Positions 44,948-53,289 of a DNA stretch of 64,000 nt are shown piece by piece. The DNA comes from JACVRW01 sp963764665 (lineage in GTDB: Bacteria > Actinomycetota > Thermoleophilia > Solirubrobacterales > Thermoleophilaceae): assembly GCA_963764665.1 (NCBI GenBank), contig CAVXTL010000022.1, forward strand, positions 118,237 through 182,236, given 5' to 3'. The notes beneath the pieces are model-generated. The model was not told the DNA's origin, did no database searches, and saw only the letters and a program-made list of their open reading frames with translations. Each line of letters begins with the position of its first letter. Within the stretch, counting starts at the first letter, position 1. Position numbers and translations under genes: made by a program.

Positions 44948-46375
44948 CTAGTACCTGTAGTGATCGCTCTTGTAGGGACCCTCGACCGGCACGCCGATGT
45001 AGGCGGCCTGCTCCGGGGTGAGCTGGGTGAGCTTCGCCCCCAGGGCGTCGAGGTGCAGCCGGGCGACCTTCTCGTCGAGGTGCTTCGGCAGCACGTAGAC
45101 CTTCTTCTCGTACTCGTCGTTCTTCGAGAAGAGCTCCACCTGGGCGATCGTCTGGTTCGTGAAGCTGTTCGACATCACGAAGCTCGGGTGGCCCGTGGCG
45201 TTGCCGAGGTTGAGCAGCCGGCCCTCGGAGAGCACGATGATCGAGTGGCCGTCCGAGAAGCGCCACTCGTCCACCTGCGGCTTGATGTTGATGCGCTCGA
45301 TGCCCGGCAGCCGGGTCAGGCCCGCCATGTCGATCTCGTTGTCGAAGTGGCCGATGTTCCCGACGATCGCCTGGTGCTTCATCCGCGCCATGTGATCGGC
45401 GGTGATGATGTCCTTGTTGCCTGTGGCCGTGACGAAGATGTCGGTGCTGTCCACCACATCCTCGAGCGTGGCCACCTGGTAGCCGTCCATCGCCGCCTGA
45501 AGGGCGCAGATCGGGTCGATCTCGGCGATCAGCACACGGGCGCCCTGGCCGCGCAGCGACTGCGCGCAGCCCTTGCCCACGTCGCCGTAGCCGAGGATCA
45601 GCGCGGTCTTGCCGGCGATCATCACGTCGGTGCCGCGGTTGATGCCGTCGATCAGCGAGTGGCGACAGCCGTAGAGGTTGTCGAACTTCGACTTCGTCAC
45701 GGAGTCGTTCACGTTGATGGCCGGGAACAGGAGCGTGCCCGCCTGCTGCATCTCGTAGAGACGATGCACGCCGGTGGTGGTCTCCTCGGTCACGCCCTTG
45801 ATGGCCTCGCCCACGCGGGTCCACTTCTGCGGGTCGGCCTCGAGCGAGCGCTGGAGCAGGCCCAGGAAGACCTGGAACTCCTCGGACTCGGCCTGGGCCG
45901 GGTCCGGCACGGCGCCGGCCTTCTCGTACTCGGTGCCCTTGTGTACGAGCATCGTGGCGTCGCCACCGTCGTCGAGGAGCATGTTCGGGCCGTCGCCGTC
46001 GGGCCAGGTGAGCGCCTGCTCGGTGCACCACCAGTACTCCTCGAGCGTCTCGCCCTTCCAGGCGAACACCGGCACGCCGGCCTGCGCGATGGCGGCCGCT
46101 GCGTGGTCCTGGGTGGAGAAGATGTTGCAGCTGGCCCAGCGGACGTCGGCGCCGAGCGCCGTGAGGGTCTCGATCAGCACCGCGGTCTGCACGGTCATGT
46201 GGAGCGATCCCATGATGCGGGCGCCGGCGAGCGGCTGTGCCGCGCCGTACTCCTCGCGCATCGCCACCAGCCCGGGCATCTCGTGCTCCGCGAGCGTGAT
46301 CTCCTTGCGGCCGAACTCGGCCAGCGATATGTCCGCGACCTTGTAGTCGGCGGTGGTGGTCTGAGCGATCGTCAT
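44948..46375 (-). CDS. ahcY: S-adenosylhomocysteine hydrolase
   Basis: A 475-residue NAD-dependent enzyme that splits S-adenosylhomocysteine into adenosine and homocysteine, keeping methyltransferases free of product inhibition. All hallmarks are present: LHMTVQTAVLIETL, ILLDDGGDATML, TEETTTGVHRLYEM, DSVTKSKFDNLYGCR with the catalytic Lys, Asp and Asn, the NAD loop LGYGDVGKGCAQ, IGHFDNEIDM, GHPSFVMSNSF and the C-terminal YKSDHYRY that reaches the NAD of the neighbouring subunit. ATG 46375 overlaps the stop of the MerR gene (ATGA). Directly after its TAG stop an SAHH paralogue continues in the same frame. A SAH riboswitch is not possible here because there is no leader. Confidence 0.97.
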   Translation of the reverse strand: MTIAQTTTADYKVADISLAEFGRKEITLAEHEMPGLVAMREEYGAAQPLAGARIMGSLHMTVQTAVLIETLTALGADVRWASCNIFSTQDHAAAAIAQAGVPVFAWKGETLEEYWWCTEQALTWPDGDGPNMLLDDGGDATMLVHKGTEYEKAGAVPDPAQAESEEFQVFLGLLQRSLEADPQKWTRVGEAIKGVTEETTTGVHRLYEMQQAGTLLFPAINVNDSVTKSKFDNLYGCRHSLIDGINRGTDVMIAGKTALILGYGDVGKGCAQSLRGQGARVLIAEIDPICALQAAMDGYQVATLEDVVDSTDIFVTATGNKDIITADHMARMKHQAIVGNIGHFDNEIDMAGLTRLPGIERINIKPQVDEWRFSDGHSIIVLSEGRLLNLGNATGHPSFVMSNSFTNQTIAQVELFSKNDEYEKKVYVLPKHLDEKVARLHLDALGAKLTQLTPEQAAYIGVPVEGPYKSDHYRY

Positions 46376-46749
46376 GCGGGTGTCTCCGTCAGTCGTGGCC
46401 GTGTCAGTTCGAGCAGACGCTCGTGCTTCTCCTGCTCCCAGCTGAGCCAGTCGCTCGAGGCGATCCCCTCGGGGCGCTCGGGCCGCTCTTCCAGCCAGCG
46501 CTCTACGGACGCGCTCAGCTCCGGGTCCGAGCGCAGGCGCTCGGCGAAGGCGATGTCGGACAGGGCGCAGTCGAAGCCGCCCAGCAGCTCACGCAGGGTG
46601 CGCAGTCGCTGGAGCTCCTCCGCACCGTAGAGGCGGTACCCCGAGGGCGTGCGAGCCGGTTCGATCAGGCCCGCGTTCTCGATGTAACGCAGCATTCGCG
46701 GCGACCAGCCGGTGGTCTCGGCCGCCTGGTTGATCGTGAGCCCCTCCAT
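46372..46749 (-). CDS. MerR-family transcriptional regulator heading the ahcY operon
   Basis: A 125-residue regulator with an N-terminal MerR helix-turn-helix: LTINQAAETTGWSPRMLRYIENAGLIEPARTPSGYRLYGAEELQRL, then a coiled dimerisation helix LRTLRELLGG and an acidic, Trp-containing C-terminus that would bind the ligand. No cysteine metal site is seen, so an organic effector is more likely. ATG 46749 lies 10 nt after a 28-bp imperfect palindrome that would be cut by the alternative GTG start at 46770, so I prefer ATG. Its stop overlaps ahcY, so regulator and hydrolase are translated together. Confidence 0.87.
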   Translation of the reverse strand: MEGLTINQAAETTGWSPRMLRYIENAGLIEPARTPSGYRLYGAEELQRLRTLRELLGGFDCALSDIAFAERLRSDPELSASVERWLEERPERPEGIASSDWLSWEQEKHERLLELTRPRLTETPA

Positions 46750-46758
46750 CGCAGCGGC

Positions 46759-46786
46759 AAACCTTACCACGATCGTGTCAAGGTTT
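46759..46786. promoter_or_regulatory. Probable MerR operator and promoter
   Basis: A 28-bp dyad AAACCTT ACCACGA / TCGTGTC AAGGTTT, 12 of 14 positions symmetric. On the minus strand it contains TTGACA (46781-46776), a perfect -35 box pointing toward the MerR and ahcY genes. MerR proteins bind such dyads inside stretched promoters. A -10 box is not convincing. It overlaps the stop codon of the Pgi/Pmi gene. Confidence 0.65.
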
Positions 46787-47834
46787 AGTCGAGGCTTGCC
46801 TTTATCCGGTCCAGGGCCTCTGTGGGCGTGGGATCGACGCCGGCGAGCGCGGCCAGGTAGACGCTCACGAGGTCGCCCAGCAGGATCAGCGAGAGCACGC
46901 GCTCCAGCCGGCTCTCGCCCCGCGAGGGGACGCGCACGGCCGGCGCGCCCGCCCGCTCGACCTCCTCGACGGTCAGGTCCACGCGCCTGCGCACGCGGGG
47001 ATGGTGGTCGGCGTCCTCGAGGAACACGGCCGAGAGGGGCGCTATCTGCCGCCCCCGCCCCCAGCCGCAGATCTCGTTGTGATCCGCCTCAGGGAGCTCC
47101 GAGGCGAAGGCGGCCATATTGGCGTTCTCGTGCAGCTGGGTGGACCAGCGGCGCGCCACCGCTGCGGTGGGACCCGCCCCGTGGATCACCGGCAGCGTGC
47201 CCTCGAGCGAGCGGGCGATCGACTTGGCCAGCGAGTCCGGCTCGGAGTCGGGGCCCCAGGCGACCACCAGCCGCTCGAGCAGCGCCGTGGCTCCCTCGAT
47301 CTCCGACCTCACCTGCGGCGAGGCGCCGCATGCCGCCGCGCACTCGAGCGCGCCGATGGTCATGTAGAGCACCGCCGCCCGGGGCGGCATCCCGGCGGGC
47401 ACGCCGATCACCGGCACCCCCTCCTCCCGGGCCGCGCCGGCGAGCGCTCCGCCGGTGGTCAGCACCACGCGGCCGGTGCCCGCGGCGCCGGCCGCCTCGA
47501 AGCAGGCGAGCGTCTCCTCGGTGCCGCCCGAGTAGCTGGCGCAGAGCACGAGCGTGTCGGGCGGCGTCCAGGGCTCGAGCCCGTAGCCGCGCACGGTCCG
47601 GATCGGCCTGGTGGCGCGGTCGCCCAGCGCCGCCACCGCCAGGTCGCCGCCGATGGCGGATCCGCCCATGCCGCAGACCACGAGCCCGCCGCGCAGGTCC
47701 TGCGACGGGATGCCGGCCGACTGCGCGCGCCAGAGGGCGTCCGCGAGCTGCAGCGGCTGCGCCAGGACGTCGTCGAGCATTCCCTCCGTGTCCACGGCCG
47801 CGATCGCCTCGCGGGAGAGGGAGTCGTCGGTCAT
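46785..47834 (-). CDS. Bifunctional phosphoglucose/phosphomannose isomerase-like protein
   Basis: A 349-residue SIS-domain isomerase of the archaeal/actinobacterial Pgi/Pmi group. The first SIS domain shows GLVVCGMGGSAIGGDLAVAAL and LVLCASYSGGTEETLACFEAA; the second shows LPVIHGAGPTAAVARRWSTQLHENANMAAFASELPEADHNEICGW, whose E-x-x-E-x-D-H-N-E is typical. It interconverts glucose- or mannose-6-phosphate with fructose-6-phosphate, supplying sugar nucleotides. It overlaps the nucleotidyltransferase gene upstream by 4 nt (ATGA), so the pair acts together. The 3' end carries the MerR dyad. Confidence 0.88.
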   Translation of the reverse strand: MTDDSLSREAIAAVDTEGMLDDVLAQPLQLADALWRAQSAGIPSQDLRGGLVVCGMGGSAIGGDLAVAALGDRATRPIRTVRGYGLEPWTPPDTLVLCASYSGGTEETLACFEAAGAAGTGRVVLTTGGALAGAAREEGVPVIGVPAGMPPRAAVLYMTIGALECAAACGASPQVRSEIEGATALLERLVVAWGPDSEPDSLAKSIARSLEGTLPVIHGAGPTAAVARRWSTQLHENANMAAFASELPEADHNEICGWGRGRQIAPLSAVFLEDADHHPRVRRRVDLTVEEVERAGAPAVRVPSRGESRLERVLSLILLGDLVSVYLAALAGVDPTPTEALDRIKASLD

Positions 47835-48916
47835 CCGGCCGCGGCCCCCGCCGCCAGCGTCTGTCCCGGGGCCACGCTGCCGCCCGCCTCCACCTCGGCG
47901 CCCGGGTCGAGCCGCGCGCCCGCGCCCACGGTCGCCCCTTCGCCGATCGAGGCTCCGGCGCCGACCATCGCCCGCGGCCCCACCTGGGCGCCCGCCCCCA
48001 CGCGCACCCGCTCCCCCAGAACGCTCTCGATCACGGCGGCGTCGGCGCCCACGATCACGCGGTCGTGCAGCACCGCGCGCTCCACGCGGGCGTCGGTGCC
48101 CACGGAGCAGCTGCGCCCCAGCACGGTCTGCGGTCCCACGTGGGCCCCCGCCACGAGCGAGCCGTCGAGCACGAGCGAGCCGGTCTCGTCACGCCGCGGC
48201 AGGCTCGACGGCACGCGGCCGGCGAGCAGGTCCCAGGTGGACTCCAGGTAGCGCTCGGGCGTCCCGATGTCGATCCAGTAGGGCGCCTCGGCCTGGTAGC
48301 CGTACAGCGACTCACCTACCAGCGCCGGGAAGATCTCGCGCTCGAACGACACCGGCCGCCCGGCCGGGATGGCCTCGATCACGTCGCGCTCCAGCACGTA
48401 GAGCCCGGCGTTGATCCTGTCGGTGGGCGGCTGCTCGTCGCTCTTCTCGAGAAAGGCCTCCACGCGCCCCTCGGCGTCGGTGGGCACCACGCCGTAGCTG
48501 CTGGTGTCCTCCACCGCCACGAGGCCGAGCGTGGCGCGGGCGCCGCGCTCCTCGTGCCAGGCCAGCTCGGCGGTGAGGTCGAGGTCGGTGAGGACGTCGC
48601 CGTTGGCCACCACCAGCCGGCCCTCGAGGATCCCCTCGTCGAGCGCCAGCCGCACCGGGCCCGCCGTGCCGAGCGGCTCCTCCTCGACCACGTACCGGAG
48701 CCGCATGCCCTGGTAGATGTCGCCGAGCACGCGCCGGACGTCGGCAGAGAGGAACCCGCAGGAGAGCACCACGTCGTCCACACCGTGGCCGTGGAGCCAG
48801 TCGAGCATGAACGAGAGGAAGGGCCGGCCCGCGAGCGGCATCACGGCCTTCGGGGTCGTATAGGTCAGCGGACGCAGACGCGTGCCCTCGCCTCCGGCGA
48901 GCACGAGCGCCTGCAC
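47831..48916 (-). CDS. Sugar-1-phosphate nucleotidyltransferase with left-handed beta-helix (GDP-mannose pyrophosphorylase-like)
   Basis: A 361-residue enzyme. The Rossmann nucleotidyltransferase domain (1-235) has ALVLAGGEGTRLRPLTYTTPKAVMPLAGRPFL, VANGDVLTDLDL and the metal/sugar site INAGLYVLERDV and YWIDIGTPERYLEST. The C-terminus (about 250-361) is a run of hexapeptide turns of the left-handed helix type (GAHVGPQTVLGRSC, GAGAQVGPRAMVGAGASIGEGATV). Mannose-1-phosphate guanylyltransferases have this build, but glucose-specific enzymes do too. The pairing with Pgi/Pmi favours mannose. A perfect palindrome at 48990-49011 lies about 75 bp upstream. Confidence 0.87.
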   Translation of the reverse strand: MQALVLAGGEGTRLRPLTYTTPKAVMPLAGRPFLSFMLDWLHGHGVDDVVLSCGFLSADVRRVLGDIYQGMRLRYVVEEEPLGTAGPVRLALDEGILEGRLVVANGDVLTDLDLTAELAWHEERGARATLGLVAVEDTSSYGVVPTDAEGRVEAFLEKSDEQPPTDRINAGLYVLERDVIEAIPAGRPVSFEREIFPALVGESLYGYQAEAPYWIDIGTPERYLESTWDLLAGRVPSSLPRRDETGSLVLDGSLVAGAHVGPQTVLGRSCSVGTDARVERAVLHDRVIVGADAAVIESVLGERVRVGAGAQVGPRAMVGAGASIGEGATVGAGARLDPGAEVEAGGSVAPGQTLAAGAAAG

Positions 48917-48989
48917 TAGATGGCTGGTTCCGTGGCCGCGTGTGCGCGGGGGCGCACGGGACCGAGTCGGGCGGGGGAAGCAGGGCGAC

Positions 48990-49011
48990 GCCGATACACG
49001 GGTGTATCGGC
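48990..49011. promoter_or_regulatory. Perfect 10-bp inverted repeat upstream of the nucleotidyltransferase gene
   Basis: GCCGATACAC, spacer GG, GTGTATCGGC. Both 10-bp arms match completely, AT-richer than the surroundings. The 2-nt centre is too tight for a terminator hairpin, so an operator is more likely. It sits in the 168-bp gap between the UDP-glucose dehydrogenase and nucleotidyltransferase genes, 74 bp before ATG 48916. Confidence 0.55.
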
Positions 49012-49084
49012 AAGCCCGATGACCCCGATCCGGCGAAGGTATCCGCGCGTCACCCGCGTGCGCGGGGTCGCGGAATCAGCCATC

Positions 49085-51808
49085 TCAGCGCCCTACGCCC
49101 TCGTAGGTGTAGCCGGCCTCGACGAGCGCCTCGCGGTCGAGGAAGTTGCGGCCGTCCACCACCACCGGGCTCCTCAGCCGGTCCTTGACCTCACCCGCCC
49201 AGTCGAGGTCGCGGAACTCCGGCCATTCGGTCACCAGCACAACCGCGTCGGCGCCGTCGAGCGCCTCGAGCGCATTGGCGGCCACGAATGCGCCGCCGAG
49301 CTGCTCGTGGGCGCGGTCGGTGGCCACGGGGTCGTATACGCGCACCTGGGCGCCCTCGCCCTGAAGCCTGCCGGCCAGCACGAGGCTCGTGGCCTCGCGG
49401 ATGTCGTCGGTGTTGGGCTTGAAGGCCACGCCGAGGAGCGCGATCTCCTTGCCCACCAGCGAGCCGAGGTGCTTCTGAAGCTTGCCGATGGTGCGCCGCT
49501 TCTGGAGCTCGTTGACCTCGATGACGGCAGTGAGGAGCTGGAAGTGGTAGCCGGTGTTGCCGGCAAGCTGTTTGAGGGCCTGGACGTCCTTGGGGAAACA
49601 ATTGTGCGTTATCGCCGAGCCCGTGGTGACGAACGTGTGCGCCCCCGGGACCTCGAGCGAATAGACCGACCCGGAGAACGGCGTGGCGGTCGTGGACACC
49701 ACCCGCGCCCAGGCCTGACCGGAGTCGAAACGGCGATAGCCCGTGGGCGCGATGCGCTTGCTCTGGGACGCGATCATGGCCTGCACGCCGGGGCGATCGC
49801 GCTCCGGCACAAGCCGGATGGCACGCTCCACCTGGTCGGCGCCGCTGACCCGCAGCCAGTGGGTGTCCTTCGTGGACTTGGCCGTTCTCCCGATCCGCTG
49901 CCCGGCCACGACGCCCAGGTCGCCGAGCAGCCTCAGTACTCCGTCGGCCAGCTCGTCGCTGATCGTGCCGTACTCCAGGACCACGCTGGGTCCGCCCCGC
50001 ACCGGTGACCAGGATCCGTCGCCCTCCCAGAGGCCCGAGAGCAGCGCCCACTTGTGATTCGCGCTCCGATCCCAGATCAGGTCGGGGAGCCGCTGCTCGT
50101 ACGAGTTGCGGCCGAGCCCGAGCTCTCGGATCCACCACGACCCGAGCAGGCGGGACGACACGCTGACGGTGCGCGAGGTCGTGGAGTCGTAGACACGCGC
50201 CTCGACGCCGTGGCGCAGCCAGAACGCGACCACCTCGTCCACGAGGTGCTCTTCGGCGTGGGGATGGAACGACCAGGTGATGCGGTGCCGGATGCCAGTC
50301 CGTCCAGGTTCCACCGAGACATGACCCTCGGCGAGATAGAGCCCCACCACGCGCCAGAACGCGGCATCCGCGGTGATCTCGGTGCTCACGAACTGGCCGT
50401 TGCGGGCGGTGCCGAACGTCGACCCCTCGAGCGGCAGCTCCGCCCGGATGAGCTCGTCAAGCCTGAGAGCGCCGGTCCGCTTGACGTCACCGGTGCGCGC
50501 CGCGGCAGAACGGTGGGTGGCGAAGGCCGTCCGGCGCTGCTCGATCGGACGATCCAAGAGGGATCGCACCCGCTCGGCCGGGGGCCTGACCACTACCTGG
50601 CTCTCCGTGATGCCGGCGGCCTCCACGGCGGCCACGAGCGGCAGACGCTCGACCTCGTCGCCCTCCCGCGCCTGATTCATGGCGAGCGGGATCCAGTCTG
50701 TGCCGTCCAGGTCACCGGCGAGCTTCACCTCGGTGTCCTCGTCCACGCCGTTGGCGACTACCCAAGGGTGGTCGGGGGTGCAGCGGACGCGCCGGCCCAT
50801 CTTCGTGCGCACCTCGACCAGGTCGCCCTCGTACGGCCGGCTGGTGACGGCGAGCACCGGCAGGAAGGAGGGCGCCTCGGAGCCGGGCACCCAGCTGAGC
50901 ACCTCGAGAGCCGCCGGCTCGATCACGCCTTCCGCCACGTCGGCGGGGTCTTCCTCGTCCTCCAGCCTTCGCCAGAGCCGCTCGAGCGGCAGCAGCGTGG
51001 TAAGTCCGTGCTGCCGGACGAGCACCGTCTCGTCGCCGGCGAGGCAGGAGCCGCCATAGCCGATACCCGCCTGCAGGAACTTCGGGCCGATCCGGTCGTC
51101 GAGCCCCATGCCGCGGGCCACTTCCTTCACGTCGGCGCCCAGCTCCTCGGACACGTTCGCGATCTCGTTGATGAAGCTGATCTTGGTGGCGAGGAACGCG
51201 TTGGACGCGAGCTTGACCATCTCGGCGCTGGCCACGTCGGTGCGCACCATCGCGCCGCCGAGCGGCGAGTAGAGCGTCTCGACCCTGTCGGCGAACCTCT
51301 CGGAGCCGGCGTTGGCGCCGATCACCACGCGGTCGGGGTTCATGAAGTCGTCCACCGCGCTGCCCTCCTTGAGGAACTCCGGCGCGGACACGTAGCCCAG
51401 GTCCGCGCGGCGACGCGCTATCGAGCGTCCGGTGCCCACCGGCACGGTGCTCTTCATCACGAGGGCGTGGTCCTTCGAGTCGCCCAGCTCGGCGATCACG
51501 GCCTCCACGCGCGAGAGGTCGGCGTCACCCGAGTAGGTGGGCGGGGTGTCGACGCAGCAGAACAGGAGCTGCGCGTTCGACACCGTCTCCGGCATGTCGG
51601 TGGTGAAGTGGAGGCGCTCGGCGTTCTTCGTGACCAGCTCGGAGAGCCCCGGCTCGTGAATCGGCACCTCCCCGCGGGCCAGCGACTCGACCTTCTCGCT
51701 CAGGATGTCGCGCGCCCAGACCTCGTGTCCGAGCTCGGCGAAGCAGGCCGCGGTGACGAGGCCCACCCAGCCGACGCCGATGACGCCTATCGGTTCCTTG
51801 TCCGGCAT
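49085..51808 (-). CDS. UDP-glucose 6-dehydrogenase interrupted by an intein
   Basis: The precursor has 907 residues. The exteins (1-254 and 737-907) join to a 425-residue UDP-glucose dehydrogenase, which oxidises UDP-glucose twice to UDP-glucuronate with NAD. The N-extein has the NAD loop IGVIGVGWVGLVTA, SAPEFLKEGSAVDDF and the catalytic Lys in SNAFLATKISFINE; the C-extein has the active-site strand CFPKDVQALKQ with the catalytic Cys, and LGVAFKPNTDDIREATSL. The intein (255-736) sits between GYGGS and CFPKD, so the catalytic Cys is the +1 splicing residue and the enzyme should be inactive until splicing. Start ATG 51808. It lies downstream of the LCP ligase gene and supplies glucuronate for surface polysaccharide. 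Confidence 0.95.
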   Translation of the reverse strand: MPDKEPIGVIGVGWVGLVTAACFAELGHEVWARDILSEKVESLARGEVPIHEPGLSELVTKNAERLHFTTDMPETVSNAQLLFCCVDTPPTYSGDADLSRVEAVIAELGDSKDHALVMKSTVPVGTGRSIARRRADLGYVSAPEFLKEGSAVDDFMNPDRVVIGANAGSERFADRVETLYSPLGGAMVRTDVASAEMVKLASNAFLATKISFINEIANVSEELGADVKEVARGMGLDDRIGPKFLQAGIGYGGSCLAGDETVLVRQHGLTTLLPLERLWRRLEDEEDPADVAEGVIEPAALEVLSWVPGSEAPSFLPVLAVTSRPYEGDLVEVRTKMGRRVRCTPDHPWVVANGVDEDTEVKLAGDLDGTDWIPLAMNQAREGDEVERLPLVAAVEAAGITESQVVVRPPAERVRSLLDRPIEQRRTAFATHRSAAARTGDVKRTGALRLDELIRAELPLEGSTFGTARNGQFVSTEITADAAFWRVVGLYLAEGHVSVEPGRTGIRHRITWSFHPHAEEHLVDEVVAFWLRHGVEARVYDSTTSRTVSVSSRLLGSWWIRELGLGRNSYEQRLPDLIWDRSANHKWALLSGLWEGDGSWSPVRGGPSVVLEYGTISDELADGVLRLLGDLGVVAGQRIGRTAKSTKDTHWLRVSGADQVERAIRLVPERDRPGVQAMIASQSKRIAPTGYRRFDSGQAWARVVSTTATPFSGSVYSLEVPGAHTFVTTGSAITHNCFPKDVQALKQLAGNTGYHFQLLTAVIEVNELQKRRTIGKLQKHLGSLVGKEIALLGVAFKPNTDDIREATSLVLAGRLQGEGAQVRVYDPVATDRAHEQLGGAFVAANALEALDGADAVVLVTEWPEFRDLDWAGEVKDRLRSPVVVDGRNFLDREALVEAGYTYEGVGR
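49601..51046 (-). mobile_element. LAGLIDADG intein inside the UDP-glucose dehydrogenase
   Basis: 482 residues, precursor positions 255-736. Block A starts with Cys 255 (CLAGDETVLV), block B is RCTPDHPWVV (T344, H347), the two LAGLIDADG endonuclease motifs are VGLYLAEGHVS (488-498) and LLSGLWEGDGSW (589-600), both with their acidic residue, block F is VYSLEVPGAHTFVTTG (715-730) and block G is AITHN followed by Cys. All splicing residues (Cys1, block B Thr/His, penultimate His, terminal Asn, +1 Cys) are in place, so splicing should work. Base composition is as GC-rich as the host gene, which suggests long residence. Confidence 0.94.
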
Positions 51809-51837
51809 GGAGCGGAGAGGCTAGTAGAGGGCTCGGC

Positions 51838-53286
51838 TTAGAGGGCCCGCGTGGACCGGGCGATCGCCATCATCTGGCCCTCGGTGAGGGTCTGCAGCAG
51901 GGTGTTGGAGATCCAGTAGGAGGCCTTGGAGGTGTGCCAGGCCACGAGCCGCAGACGGTCGCCGTCGTAGTGGAGCTCGTACGTCCGGCGGCCGATCTTC
52001 CGCTCCTCGGACGTGTCGCCCAGGATGGGCGGGTCCTTCCAGGTGGTGCCCTGCACCCCGTAGTACTCGCCCGCCAGGCTGCGGCTCAGGACCATGCGAT
52101 ACGCGCCGTAGGCCTTGCCGTCGGCCCGGATCTTGTACACGCGCGGCGGCCCGGCGTAGTAGGCGCCGGTGGTTCGCAGGGTCGGGAACAGCACCGGCAG
52201 CGTCCCCCCGGCGCCCTGCTCCACGGCCTGGATCGCCTGGTCGCGCCCCAGGGAGGTGGCGTCCTCGAGCCCGAGCGAGCCCACGCTCGGCAGGCGCTTG
52301 CGCTTGGGGTTCTGCTCGCGGCGCTTCTCCTTCAGCTCGCCGCGCGGGCCCGGGGTGTCCTTCCCGTGTAGGAACTCCTGAGCGAGCTTCTTCACGCGCG
52401 AGTCGCTCGCCTCGACGTAGCTCGGTCCGATCAGCCCCTCGAAGTGGACCTCGTGGATCGGGCGGCCGGCCGAGAACACCGCCAGCTTCAGGAGCCGCAG
52501 CACCTCGGCGCGGTCGCGCAGGCCGCTGTCCGTCGTGGTGTTCTTGCCGAAGATCCGCACCAGCCTGTCGCGCTTGCCGAGCAGGTCCGTGTAGTTGACC
52601 TGCTGCTTGGTCTGGCGCAGGAAGTCCTGCTGGCGGGCCGAGCGCACGAGGTCGTTGTCCTCGTGGCGGAAGCGCACGTACTGGAGCGCCTTGCGGGCGC
52701 AGAGGCGCTGGTAGCCCGGCTGGACGTCGATCGGCGCGTACAGCGGGTCGTCGTTGAAGTAGCGCCGGTCGATGTCGGCGTACACGCAGCCGATGGCGTT
52801 GACCGCTCGCCAGAAGCCGCCGAAGGTCACGTTGATCACGTGGTTGATCGAGAGCCCGGTGAGCTGCTTGACAGTCCTCAGGGTGAGGCGCGGGCCACCG
52901 AGGTCGTAGGCGGCGTTGATCTTGTCGGTGCCGTGCCCGGGGATCCGGACCTTGAGGTCGCGCGGCAGGGACATGAGCGACGTGGCGTCCTTGTCCGGGT
53001 CGAGGCGGACGAGCATGATCGTGTCCGAGCGCGCGCCGGAGCCGCCCTCCACGTTGTTCTTGGGCCGGCGGTCCGAGCCGAGGATCATGAGCGTCTGCGG
53101 CTCGCCCGGATCGGTGTCCGCGAGCCCCTTGAGCTTCAGCGACGGGCTCTGGTCGAGCGCCTCCACCACCTTGTCCACCTCGTGGAACGCGGCCACGGCC
53201 GTGGCTCCTGCCGACGCGAAGATCACCAGCGCCGCGCCGAGCAGCAGCTTCTTCCAAAGGCCTGGGCGCGGGATCTCGTCGAGCAT
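51838..53286 (-). CDS. LCP-family (LytR-CpsA-Psr) glycan ligase
   Basis: A 482-residue enzyme that transfers lipid-linked glycan to peptidoglycan outside the membrane. One N-terminal helix (KKLLLGAALVIFASAGATAVAAF, about 12-34) is followed by the LCP domain: LMILGSDRR, GARSDTIMLVRLDPDKDATSLMSLPRDLKVRIPGHGTDKINAAYDLGG with the conserved Arg/Asp residues, and YVRFRHEDNDLVRSARQQDFL. The last 190 residues (about 290-482) are a less conserved extension. It precedes the UDP-glucose dehydrogenase gene by 29 bp, so a cell-wall polysaccharide containing glucuronate is a fair inference. Confidence 0.92.
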   Translation of the reverse strand: MLDEIPRPGLWKKLLLGAALVIFASAGATAVAAFHEVDKVVEALDQSPSLKLKGLADTDPGEPQTLMILGSDRRPKNNVEGGSGARSDTIMLVRLDPDKDATSLMSLPRDLKVRIPGHGTDKINAAYDLGGPRLTLRTVKQLTGLSINHVINVTFGGFWRAVNAIGCVYADIDRRYFNDDPLYAPIDVQPGYQRLCARKALQYVRFRHEDNDLVRSARQQDFLRQTKQQVNYTDLLGKRDRLVRIFGKNTTTDSGLRDRAEVLRLLKLAVFSAGRPIHEVHFEGLIGPSYVEASDSRVKKLAQEFLHGKDTPGPRGELKEKRREQNPKRKRLPSVGSLGLEDATSLGRDQAIQAVEQGAGGTLPVLFPTLRTTGAYYAGPPRVYKIRADGKAYGAYRMVLSRSLAGEYYGVQGTTWKDPPILGDTSEERKIGRRTYELHYDGDRLRLVAWHTSKASYWISNTLLQTLTEGQMMAIARSTRAL

Positions 53287-53289
53287 GGT

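Noticed and set aside
43688..46630. A 980-codon open frame antisense to the two SAHH genes
   Set aside because: Its two halves look alike only because they oppose two related genes; no start signal or domain.
46372..46790. Possible SAH riboswitch upstream of ahcY
   Set aside because: ahcY overlaps the MerR stop codon and the MerR gene has about 10 nt after the dyad, leaving no room for an RNA leader.
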